DNA of 64,000 nucleotides from JANXUC01 sp964619065 (lineage in GTDB: Bacteria > Acidobacteriota > Terriglobia > Terriglobales > Acidobacteriaceae), in contig CAZUCC010000003.1 of assembly GCA_964619065.1 (NCBI GenBank), positions 62,001 through 126,000 of the forward strand, written 5' to 3'. Each line of letters begins with the position of its first letter. The first letter of the stretch is position 1. Positions 27,203 through 35,700 of the stretch are shown in pieces. The position numbers and the translations under genes are program-made. The notes beneath the pieces were generated by a model, which saw only the letters and a program-made list of their open reading frames with translations, did no database searches and had not been told where the DNA came from.

Positions 27203-27355
27203 GGGCTCCTCCGTGGAAAATTATCTTGAAAAACAAATTGCGGAAAGCAGCACGAAGAATAGCAGAAGCCAGACTCCGCAACCTCGTGGCTCAACCGCGT
27301 CGAACCCAGCTATACTCTTGGTCGCTCTACACTGGTCGCTCCACAAAGAGGTCCC

Positions 27356-28516
27356 ATGCATTCCAATCGAAGCGGATGGATCGCTGGCTCAATCGCGCGA
27401 AGATCCAAACTTACCATTGTTCTTGTTCTCAGTCTTGCATATGCAACTCCTACACTGGCTCAAACGGGAAAGATCGCCCCAGAGAAAAAGGCTCAAATCG
27501 AAGCGGCGATTGCCAAGTTTATGGCAACGAACAGTATTCCGGGAGTGTCGGTAGCCGTCGTCGAAAACGGAGAATATGAATGGTCAGCGGGATTCGGCAT
27601 GGCCGATCTGGAGAACTTCGTGCCGGCAACTTCGCAGACGCTCTACCGCCTGGCGTCCATCTCCAAACCAATCACTGCAACGGCGGCAATGCTGCTTTGG
27701 CAACGCGGCAAACTCGATCTCGATGCTCCCGTGCAGAAGTATTGCCCGGCATTTCCTGTGAAAGACGCGCCCATTACCACTCGTGAAGTTCTTGGCCACT
27801 TGGCCGGAATCCGCCACTACAAGGGCGATTTGCAAGAGGACCCCGAAGTCGGCAACACAAGGCACTTCGAGAATCCAATTGAGGGTGGGCTGCAATTTTT
27901 CAAAGATGATCCACTCGTCGCCAAGCCAGGGGCGTCCTTTCATTACTCCACCCAAGGGTTCACGGTGGTCGGCTGTGCCATCGAGGGTACTTCCGGGGAG
28001 AAGTACGTGGACTACGTTCGCGAGAACGTGTTTCGCCCTGCTGATATGACGCATACTCGAAGCGATGACCGCTTCGCGCTAATTCCCTACCGCACGCGGT
28101 TCTACAAAAAGGACAAAACGGGTGCCATCGTGAACGCGGATTTTCTCGATTCCAGCTACAAGATTCCCGGGGGCGGGTGGTTATCCTCCGCCGAGGACAT
28201 GGCGAAATTCGAGGTCGCCATGCTCAAGGATCGTATTGTGCAGCGCACAACCAGAGATCTGATGTGGGCTCCGCTGAAGACCAGCGATGGCAAAGAAAAC
28301 GGCTACGCTTTGGGCTGGGGCACCGGGAAAGATTTAGGTGTTCCGGATGTGGGGCACGCTGGTGGGCAACAGGGAACCAGTACTCACATCATGATCGTGC
28401 CCGAGCGTCAGGCCGGCGTGGTTGTGCTCATGAATCTCGACGGTGCTGACGTCTCCGGCCTGGCCACGGAGCTGATGAAGATTGTGCTCGGGCTGGGAAC
28501 CACAACCCCCAAATAG
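27356..28516 (+). CDS. Secreted serine hydrolase of the class C beta-lactamase/DD-peptidase fold
   Basis: Encodes 386 residues. Signal peptide about 1-36 (SKLTIVLVLSLAYATPTLAQ). The active-site S-x-x-K is SISK (about 100-103, in RLASISKPITATAAM), the second motif is YST (in SFHYSTQGF) replacing Y-x-N, and the third is HAG (in VGHAGGQQG) replacing K-T-G. These are the usual variants of the family Beta-lactamase (PF00144), which covers esterases, D-aminopeptidases and carboxypeptidases, so drug resistance should not be assumed. AGAGG precedes the ATG by four bases. Divergent from the asparaginase-family gene, with a 153-base gap. Confidence 0.9.
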   Translation: MHSNRSGWIAGSIARRSKLTIVLVLSLAYATPTLAQTGKIAPEKKAQIEAAIAKFMATNSIPGVSVAVVENGEYEWSAGFGMADLENFVPATSQTLYRLASISKPITATAAMLLWQRGKLDLDAPVQKYCPAFPVKDAPITTREVLGHLAGIRHYKGDLQEDPEVGNTRHFENPIEGGLQFFKDDPLVAKPGASFHYSTQGFTVVGCAIEGTSGEKYVDYVRENVFRPADMTHTRSDDRFALIPYRTRFYKKDKTGAIVNADFLDSSYKIPGGGWLSSAEDMAKFEVAMLKDRIVQRTTRDLMWAPLKTSDGKENGYALGWGTGKDLGVPDVGHAGGQQGTSTHIMIVPERQAGVVVLMNLDGADVSGLATELMKIVLGLGTTTPK

Positions 28517-28523
28517 GCTTGGG

Positions 28524-28568
28524 GATCTGTTGACCGAAGATCTGTGGACCGAAGATCGATTGTCCGGA
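28524..28568. repeat. 15-bp tandem repeat, three units
   Basis: GATCTGTTGACCGAA (28524-28538), GATCTGTGGACCGAA (28539-28553) and a diverged GATCGATTGTCCGGA (28554-28568) follow one another without gaps. The array fills the space between the two convergent stops at 28516 and 28582. Role unknown. Confidence 0.8.
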
Positions 28569-28581
28569 AATCAGTGGCGCG

Positions 28582-29619
28582 TCAGGATGCGCGCCTGGAC
28601 GACATCGCTCTGTAATCGTCGTGGAGCATGCCGTTCGGAACCAGTTTCCGGAGGCGTCTCTGCGCCTCTGCCGCCGAGTTGCGGATGTCCTCGCCCTTCC
28701 GGCCAGTGATGGCGGCCACTTCGTCTATCGTGAACCCTTCGACCGCGAGCAGTAAAAACGCTTCCCGCTCGGAACGGCGCAAATCCTGCAGCGCGGATTC
28801 CGTCAAAGCGAGCCACTCATGGGAGGAGTACGACTCCTCGGGAGAGGCCGCACGGCGATCGGCCACTACGTCTTCCTCCTGAAGCAATTCATCGGGCTGA
28901 TGAAACTGCATTTGCGACTCGTTGGTGTGTACATTCGGTACGCGTGCCGATTTTTCCAAGGGAACGAAGTTCTCTCCAGCTCCATCGGGCGACGCAAGAG
29001 CATCGATAGCGCGCAGGGCCAGCCTATACAGCCACGGCTCGATGGCCAGCTTTTTGGGCCGCTCATTTTCGTCGCCGAGGGCGGCAAGCACGGTCTCATC
29101 CAGGACTTCCTCAGGCGCAATCGAGTCGCTGGCGATCGTGCCGTCGGACTCGCGAAACGCCAGTTCTCTTTCCACGAACAGACGCAGCCGAGGCAAGCGG
29201 GTATTCACATACAGCGTGATGTCGTTTGCCGAAACTGACTCCGGTAGACGCGCGGCCGCTAGCGTCTGTTCAAACGGAACCGAGTGGCCATCGGTGCCCC
29301 TCTCGCTTCGAACACGGCGGTAATCCCGCAGGAGTTCTTTGTGCCGGTTGAGCTGTTGGCGTAATTCTTCAAAAGCGGTCTTCACCGCCACGACTGCCGT
29401 CGTGCTCGATCCGCGCGCCGCCATCTGGCCGGTAGGCAGGCGCAAATTCAGCGTGACCAAGATCCCTTTCAGCCCCGCGCCGGGCTCGACGACTCCTTTG
29501 AGATGGACGAGGTCAGGCCGGAAGACCTGCAACCGGCATTGCAATTTTCCTACTTGGGATTGAATTTCGCGCTCAACGGAAAAGTGTTTCGCTGCCTTGA
29601 AGCTGACGTGAACATTCAT
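28582..29619 (-). CDS. HPF/RaiA-like domain fused to sigma-70 regions 2 and 4
   Basis: Encodes 345 residues; GAGGCG stands 6 bases before the ATG. Residues 1-100 match a ribosome hibernation factor (S30EA): beta-strands around LVTLNLRLPTGQMAARG and the helix AVKTAFEELRQQLNRHKELLR, which aligns with the second helix of E. coli HPF. Residues about 133-210 look like sigma region 2 (RLPRLRLFVERELAF...APEEVLDETVLAAL...EPWLYRLALRAIDAL), and 270-327 like region 4 (LRRSEREAFLLLAVEGFTIDEVAAITG). A 60-residue acidic linker lies between them. The fusion could tie ribosome binding to transcription control (inference). I know of no described protein of this layout. Monocistronic, downstream of mqnE. Confidence 0.75.
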   Translation of the reverse strand: MNVHVSFKAAKHFSVEREIQSQVGKLQCRLQVFRPDLVHLKGVVEPGAGLKGILVTLNLRLPTGQMAARGSSTTAVVAVKTAFEELRQQLNRHKELLRDYRRVRSERGTDGHSVPFEQTLAAARLPESVSANDITLYVNTRLPRLRLFVERELAFRESDGTIASDSIAPEEVLDETVLAALGDENERPKKLAIEPWLYRLALRAIDALASPDGAGENFVPLEKSARVPNVHTNESQMQFHQPDELLQEEDVVADRRAASPEESYSSHEWLALTESALQDLRRSEREAFLLLAVEGFTIDEVAAITGRKGEDIRNSAAEAQRRLRKLVPNGMLHDDYRAMSSRRAS

Positions 29620-29763
29620 TGGGTCGCCTCGACGAAGGACGTGGAACCCTTGAACTATGAGAGCAGTTTACACCTGCTTGTAAATAGGGGTCTGTGACTT
29701 GACGCACTAAAACAGATAGGCGGGAGGCAAGCTCTGTTGAATCAATCCTGTATGTGGGGAGAC

Positions 29764-30936
29764 TTAAACTGCAACCGTAACCGTGGTCTCAGTGCGCACG
29801 ACCGACCGGTACAGAGTGTCGCGTTCGATAGCCTCACGACCGGCTTCTTGAATGAGGCGAACCAAGTCTTGGCGGCGCATGCCTTGCGGCGTGGTAGCGC
29901 CCGCATCGTGGTAAATCTTTTCTTCAATAACCGTGCCGTCCAGATCGTCGGCCCCAAAGCGCAGCGCAATCTGCGCGATCTTCGGAGTCAGCATCTGCCA
30001 GTACGCCTTGATGTGCGGGAAGTTGTCGAGGATGAGACGGCTGACAGCAATCTGGCGGATGTCGAGCATACCCGTGGTTTTCGGCAGATGCGCCAGTGCT
30101 GTGTTCTCGGGATGGAATGCCAAGGGTATGAACGTCTGGAATCCGTTGGTTTCGTCCTGCACGGCGCGCAACCGGAGGAGGTGATCGATGCGGTCTTCGT
30201 CGTTCTCCACATGGCCGTAGAGCATGGTCGCGTTCGACTTCAAGCCAATCTGGTGAGCCGTGCGGGCGGTATCGAGCCATTCCTGGCCGTCGATCTTGTG
30301 ATCGCAAATGATGTGCCGGATGCGGTCGCTAAAGATTTCCGCACCCCCGCCGGGCAGCGAATCGACGCCCGCTTCCTTGAGTTTTTCCAGCGTCTCTCGA
30401 ATGGAGAGCTTGGCGCGCTTGGCGAGGTAAGACACTTCCACCATGGTGAACGCCTTCAGGTGTACCTGTGGAAAGCGCTCCTTCAATCCGGAAACGAGAT
30501 CGAGAAAATACTGAAACGGGAGATCGGGGTGCAGGCCGCCCACAATATGAAACTCGGTAACCGCCTCGCTGTAGCCGGAAGCGGCGGTCTCGAAAGCTTC
30601 CTCGAGCGCCATGGTGTAAGCGCCGGGCGTGTCCTTCTTGCGGCCAAACGCGCAGAGACGGCACGCAGCCACACAGACATTCGTTGGGTTGATGTGGCGA
30701 TTGACGTTGAAATACGTCTTATCCCCGTGCAGGCGCTCGCGAACGTGGTTGGCGAGCCAGCCCACGGCAAGAATGTCGCCGGTACCATAGAGGAGGAATG
30801 CGTCGTCTCCGGTCAGGCGCTCGCCCGCCAGGACCTTGTGCAAGATGGGCTGTAGACGGGCATCTTCGGTTTGAAAAACGTGTGGATTGGGCACGTCTTT
30901 TATGATAGCGCAGGGGCGGAGGAAGTCACAGAGCAT
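29764..30936 (-). CDS. mqnE: Aminofutalosine synthase MqnE (radical SAM)
   Basis: Encodes 390 residues from the ATG at 30936. The radical-SAM cluster motif is CVAACRLCAF (C-x3-C-x2-C) with NRHINPTNVC before it, then HIVGGLHPDLPFQYF and GGGAEIFSDRIR, all typical of MqnE/MqnC-family enzymes. MqnE joins 3-[(1-carboxyvinyl)oxy]benzoate to the adenosyl radical to give aminofutalosine, the first committed steps of the futalosine menaquinone route. A prenyltransferase of the same pathway lies 0.9 kb upstream across a vapBC pair. A GTG at 30899 is a weaker alternative start. Cytoplasmic iron-sulfur enzyme. Confidence 0.94.
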   Translation of the reverse strand: MLCDFLRPCAIIKDVPNPHVFQTEDARLQPILHKVLAGERLTGDDAFLLYGTGDILAVGWLANHVRERLHGDKTYFNVNRHINPTNVCVAACRLCAFGRKKDTPGAYTMALEEAFETAASGYSEAVTEFHIVGGLHPDLPFQYFLDLVSGLKERFPQVHLKAFTMVEVSYLAKRAKLSIRETLEKLKEAGVDSLPGGGAEIFSDRIRHIICDHKIDGQEWLDTARTAHQIGLKSNATMLYGHVENDEDRIDHLLRLRAVQDETNGFQTFIPLAFHPENTALAHLPKTTGMLDIRQIAVSRLILDNFPHIKAYWQMLTPKIAQIALRFGADDLDGTVIEEKIYHDAGATTPQGMRRQDLVRLIQEAGREAIERDTLYRSVVRTETTVTVAV

Positions 30937-30997
30937 CGTTGAGACCTAACGGATACTACATCGCCAAAGACCCGCAGGAATTTGGAGATGCTTTTGC

Positions 30998-31435
30998 TCA
31001 CGGCGCGCAAATCTTCGCTAACATTTCCACCGGAGCTAACTGCTGGAAGTCTCCCAAATTGAAGGTGTAAATTCGATCCACAGCGCATTTCGCGGCACAG
31101 CACAGGAGCAGCGCGTCGTAGATCTTGGCTCCGCTCCAGCCGTGGCTAGCCATGTTGTTGAGCGCATCCAGGTAATCCGCCGTCTCGATCAAAACGACTT
31201 CGAAATGGGGCAACAAATTCACGGTGAAGATCCGCTGCGCCTCCAGGGGGTGAATGCGCGGCTGCACAGGTAAACGAGTCAGTGTGGCGTAGACTTCCGC
31301 AATGGAATGCGCGCTGATGAATCCCTTGTCTTCCCTGTTTGCGATCCGCCGGACGGCCGGCCGTGCCTGGGCGTGGTGAGGGTGACTTTGTACTGAGGAG
31401 GCCACCAGGACGGTTGTATCGAAAAAGATGTTCAA
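30998..31435 (-). CDS. vapC: VapC-type PIN-domain toxin
   Basis: Encodes 145 residues from a TTG at 31435. PIN-domain acidic residues: D6 in MNIFFDTTVLVA, E48 in SAHSIAEVYATLTRLP, D106 in GAKIYDALLL and D124 region (YTFNLGDFQQL), the metal-binding set of a ribonuclease. VapC toxins cut specific RNAs, often initiator tRNA or 23S rRNA, when antitoxin is lost. It starts 14 bases after the antitoxin stop with CGGAAG ahead of it, so both are on one transcript. The pair sits between two menaquinone genes, on the same strand. Confidence 0.92.
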   Translation of the reverse strand: MNIFFDTTVLVASSVQSHPHHAQARPAVRRIANREDKGFISAHSIAEVYATLTRLPVQPRIHPLEAQRIFTVNLLPHFEVVLIETADYLDALNNMASHGWSGAKIYDALLLCCAAKCAVDRIYTFNLGDFQQLAPVEMLAKICAP

Positions 31436-31449
31436 TTAAGCTTCCGCCG

Positions 31450-31710
31450 CTAGCTTTTCAGGATGGTTTGGGCCCGTTCTTCACGCACGTCCTGCAGGAC
31501 GCGATCCCAGTTCGCCCCCGGTTCAGCGCTCCCCTGATGCACCAACAGGCCGCCGACCTCGATCAGGGACGGCTTCTCTTCCGCCGCTCGCAATAGCATG
31601 CCATTGGGCTGCTCCACGATCTCCAACTCAGAGTTGGGCCTAAGGCCAAGGCGTTCTCGCAGTCGCTTGGGCACAACGATCCGCCCAGACTTGTCGATGG
31701 TAAGTTTCAT
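31450..31710 (-). CDS. vapB: VapB-type antitoxin, SpoVT/AbrB fold
   Basis: Encodes 86 residues from the ATG at 31710 (MKLTIDKSGRIVVPKRLRER), an AbrB-type swapped-hairpin DNA-binding domain (residues 1-45); a longer frame to 31746 would cross the operator. The C-terminal half (EKPSLIEVGGLLVHQGSAEP...WDRVLQDVREERAQ) is the likely toxin-neutralising part. Antitoxins of this type bind their own promoter together with the toxin. The 32-bp palindrome immediately upstream fits autorepression. There is almost no leader between the predicted transcription start and the ATG and no clear ribosome site. Confidence 0.9.
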   Translation of the reverse strand: MKLTIDKSGRIVVPKRLRERLGLRPNSELEIVEQPNGMLLRAAEEKPSLIEVGGLLVHQGSAEPGANWDRVLQDVREERAQTILKS

Positions 31711-31711
31711 A

Positions 31712-31761
31712 CCATTTATTATGGCATATGCCATTATAAATGGCAATCAGCATCGATACAA
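31712..31761 (-). promoter_or_regulatory. vapBC promoter with 32-bp palindromic operator
   Basis: Positions 31712-31743 form a near-perfect palindrome centred on GGCATATGCC, with 16-base arms and a single mismatched pair (plus strand: arms start CCATTTAT and end ATAAATGG). On the minus strand TATAAT (31738-31733) lies inside it, and TTGTAT (31761-31756) stands 17 bases upstream as a -35 box. A repressor on the palindrome would cover the -10 box and the start of transcription. Confidence 0.7.
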
Positions 31762-31816
31762 ATTGGACGATCGCGTCTATGTCCTTTCACTCGTCCAAGC
31801 GGGAAGGGCCCATGAC

Positions 31817-32680
31817 TTACCGGTGCGACAGAATATCGCCCGCCAGAAAAAAGAAGAAGACCAAGGAGATGACGCCATTCATGGTGAAGAAAGCAGCGTT
31901 CAGTCGGCTAAGGTCGCTGGGTGCGACGAGCGAGTGTTCATAAGCCAGCAGAATTCCCACGATGACCACACCCACCAGGGCGAGTTTCCCCAGTCCGAAC
32001 GACATCAGTAGGGCAACCAGCAAGGCCATCATCAACAAATGGAACGAGCGGGCGATCCAAAATGCTCCAGTGATGCCAAAGTAGCGCGGTACGGAATGCA
32101 GTCCCGAATGCGAGTCGAATTCGAAATCCTGGCAGCTATAGAGAACATCGAACCCGGCGACCCAGAAAGTGACGGCAGCCGTGAGCAGCAGAATGCGCGG
32201 GTCCAGCGCACCTCGGACAGCGATCCACGCGGCTGCAGGAGCGATGCCCAGCGCAAAGCCCAGCACCAGATGCGACCAGCGCGTGAAACGCTTGGTGTAG
32301 GAATAGAGCAACACAATTCCGAGAGCAATGGGCGACAAGAATAGCGCCAGGCGGTTGAGCTGCCCGGCGGCAACAACAAACATTCCGGCGGCCGCTAGAA
32401 CAAAGACCGTAACGAATTGACTCGAGAGATGTCCGGCAGGCAGCGCGCGAGTCTGGGTGCGGGGGTTGGCAGCATCGATCGAAGTGTCCGCCAGACGGTT
32501 GAAGGCCATGGCGGCGGAACGAGCGGCGACCATGGCGACAACGATCCAGAGCAACTGCCGCGCGCTGGGCCAGCCGCCCGCCGCGAGCATAGCGCCGCAG
32601 AGCGCGAAAGGGAGCGCGAAAATCGAGTGCTCCCACTTGATCATCTCCAGCGTAACGCGAAGGTTCCGAAAAATCCCCAC
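31817..32680 (-). CDS. mqnP: UbiA-family prenyltransferase, probably MqnP
   Basis: Encodes 287 residues from a proposed GTG at 32680 (GIFRNLRVTLEMIKWEHSIF); the longer frame runs back into tamB and its first 60 residues look like a shadow reading. Aspartate motif 1 is NRLADTSIDAANPRTQTR and motif 2 is YSCQDFEFDSHSG, both needed for Mg2+-prenyl diphosphate binding; 8-9 hydrophobic helices follow. The family attaches a polyprenyl chain to an aromatic acid in the inner membrane. With mqnE nearby and the sequence close to the 4-hydroxybenzoate-transferase-like branch used in futalosine organisms, MqnP is the best call. It lies 46 bases after tamB. Confidence 0.88.
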   Translation of the reverse strand: MGIFRNLRVTLEMIKWEHSIFALPFALCGAMLAAGGWPSARQLLWIVVAMVAARSAAMAFNRLADTSIDAANPRTQTRALPAGHLSSQFVTVFVLAAAGMFVVAAGQLNRLALFLSPIALGIVLLYSYTKRFTRWSHLVLGFALGIAPAAAWIAVRGALDPRILLLTAAVTFWVAGFDVLYSCQDFEFDSHSGLHSVPRYFGITGAFWIARSFHLLMMALLVALLMSFGLGKLALVGVVIVGILLAYEHSLVAPSDLSRLNAAFFTMNGVISLVFFFFLAGDILSHR

Positions 32681-32726
32681 GGGACGATTGTAAAGGAAGG
32701 CCAACCGGATTGATGGGGCACGGGCT

Positions 32727-35700
32727 CTACTTCTTGCGCTGGCGAATACGAATGTCGAGCGCGAAAACGCCGTTCTGGTCGCGCACCGCGACGATCGACA
32801 CGTTGCGGGTGACGTTGTATTCCCCCTGGATGGTTTGCTGGGTTGCCTGCGAAACCGGTTGGACATAGATGAGGGTCAGCTTGTTGGAGACCTGCTGTTC
32901 TATGGTGACTTGTGGGCCACGGTCGGTGCTGGTCTCCGTGCCAGGCCTCTGGGGATCGATCTTAATGCGGCTCACGCCGAACAATTTTTGGACGCGGTTG
33001 CTCACAGTGGCGTTGATCGCCTGTCCCAGAATGGCGTTGGAGGCTTCCTGGGTGAAGGCGGATTGGGATGCACCCAGCTGCGCAGACTCTTCCTGTGTGC
33101 GCCCGAGCGCGAGTAGCGCGACGATGTCGGCTTGCGGCAGCGGAGGCTCGGAACGGTATACCACGTTGAGCTTCTCAGACGTGCCGTGGAAACCAATTTC
33201 GATATCGTAGTCACGGACACGGATGCTGGCGGCAAGATCGAGTACGGGGTCGACCTTCACAGGATTCGTGAACAAGATATCGCCGCGTTCCAACTGGTAC
33301 TTGGCCCCGTTGAAGAAGATTTCTCCCTCTTGAATATTGATGCGGCCCAGAACTACAGGCTTGGCCATGGTGCCACGCAGGCGCAGGTCGGCTTCGCCGG
33401 AGACGCGGGCCAGCGAGCTACTAAAGCGCAGCTCCGGGGTGGTGTAAATGTGGAGATCAAATTTGATTCGATTCAGAAGTGAATCGGAACTGGTAATCAC
33501 AGTCGACTGCCGGCTACTCGCCAGATAGGAGCCGAAATCGAAACCAGGACTCAAGCTGAAACGGGTCACTTGGAGTTCGCCCGAGAGAACAGCGCCGTTG
33601 GAAGTTCCGTAGAGACGCAAGTCGGCGTTGGCAGTGGAACTCATGCCGGGGGGATAGCGCAAGCGCACATCTTCACCCTGCGCGGTAACGTTAAATTCAA
33701 GATAACGGCCATATTGCATATAACCGCCAAGTCGAATGAGACCACCACCACTGCGCGCCGTGAGTTGCTCGATCTGCAGACGGTCCTGCGTGAAGATCAG
33801 GGTGCCGTTAATATCACCCAACGATGCCGGCTGTTCCGTGAAAGCGAGACCGCCATTCGTCACTACAACTTTTCCCTGCAACACCGGCTCGCTGACTGTG
33901 CCTGTGGCGCGAGCCTGGATATCGATACTACCCGTGGTCAGGAAATCGGGATACATAGTCTGCAGAAGACCAAGATTGAGTTGGCCAGAGGCGCTAAAAT
34001 CGAGTTCACGACGTCCACTGAGCTGAATCGTGCCCGAAGCCGAAAGTTTGGTGTTGTCGCCGACGAAACGCGCTTCGTCAAGAAGGAAAGTCTGGTGCGC
34101 CACCTGGAAGTGTATGGGGCCGTCATTCCCGATCTTGATGTTCTGAAGCTCGGTAGTCAGTTCGGAAAGCACTCCAGCAGCCTCGAGTTCCGCGGGGTGG
34201 TGCAACGGGCCGCGCAGAGTGAGTGAGCCGCTAAAGGCCGAGTGTCCGGTCACGCGTCCGCGTAAGTAACGCTGCAACAGTGGGTCGACATCAAGATGCT
34301 CGAACCGGGCAGTGGCTTGAACGGGCCAGTCTCCACGCAGATGAACATCGCCGTCAATCGCCAAATTCTCGTTTTGGAAGGCAGATTTTGCCGTGAAATG
34401 CATATCCGTTCCATGCGTTCGTGCCTCTATATGAAAACCACCTTCCTCTTCTTCGCCCACAGCCAACTGCTCGATATCGACTGTGGCATCGATGGAAGGC
34501 TCAGCAAATGTGCCCGAGCCCGTGGCAGTAAATTTGAGACTGCCGGTCACCGGGATTTGGCTATCGTGGAGCTTCGGCAGGCTTGCTAGTTCGAAGCCAT
34601 CGCCCGTGAGTTGCGATCGAAATATTCCGGAATCGAGATTGTAGGTGAAGGCACCGCGAACATGGCCAGAGGCGTACTCCGCATCAATCTCTTCGAAGGT
34701 CAGTTCCGGAGCAGCCCATTTCACTTTTGCGCTCGCCAACGGCAATGGCTGTCCGTAAATACTTCCGTTCCGCAGGTGCAACACACCCTCTCCGTGCGGA
34801 GAACTCTTGTTGCCGCCAATCTCCCCTGTAAAAGATAGGCGTCCTGAGACAGGGTAGGAGTACCCGAACATCGACTGGAGTTCTTCCACACTGGCGTCCT
34901 CCAGGGAGACCTTGGCGCTGACCAAGCTATTCGGTGTGAAGGCGCCGCGTTCGAGGCCAATCTCGGCTTCGAAATTCACTTGCGTGCCGCCATGCTGCAG
35001 CACGCCGTGATGCGCGACCACGATTTGCGGAGATGCCTGCACGTCGGCGGTCAGGCGATCCCAGCGCATGTGGTCGAGTGCGGAATTGCTGACGCCACGC
35101 GGAATCGCCTTGAAATCGATCAGTTCGACCTTCCCCGTCACGGCAGGCGCGTGAACATTTCCAGTCAGGAAGCCGCTGAAGCTCCCGCGTCCGGTGACAT
35201 TCAATGGGACCTGCGCTGTACCTCGAAAACCACCGATCAGCGGCCCCCACTCGGAAAGATTGGTCGTGGTGACCACTACTCGAAGGCTGGAAGAAGAGGC
35301 ATTGGAGGCACCTGTGCCCAGAGCGCCGGAAGCTTCGATCCTTGTTCCCTGCGTGCCCACGTTGAGTTGCGCGATATCCAGTTGTTCGCTCGCTCCGTGG
35401 TAGGTTCCGTGCGCGCTTCCGGCGAGAGCCAGCGTTCCACCCGCGACCTGCGCCGGAGCCGTGACCTTCAGATCCACTTCTGTATCCGCGGTCTCGATCC
35501 GCTTCGTCCACTTGCTCTCCAGCGTGCCAGAGGCGAATCCCACGGCGTGCAAGCGATCGAGTTGCAGATCGCGCGAGTTCAGAAGCGGCAACAACTCGGC
35601 CACTGCCAGGTCACGGAGCTTGAAATGGATCTCGCCCGTGGAATCTTCGCGCTTCTTTCCTGCAACAGCTTTTCCTATAAAAGTCTTGCCCGCGCCTGTC

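Noticed and set aside
27356..28516. Antibiotic-resistance beta-lactamase
   Set aside because: The Y-S-T and H-A-G variants point to the broad PF00144 family with many non-lactamase members, so resistance cannot be claimed.
29737..30855. 372-codon plus-strand ORF over mqnE
   Set aside because: It is the exact antisense of a clear radical-SAM gene and has no recognisable family; a product of GC-rich codon bias.
32681..32866. Long N-terminal extension of the UbiA-family gene
   Set aside because: Overlaps the end of tamB in another frame and encodes a basic Arg/Ser-rich stretch unlike the family.
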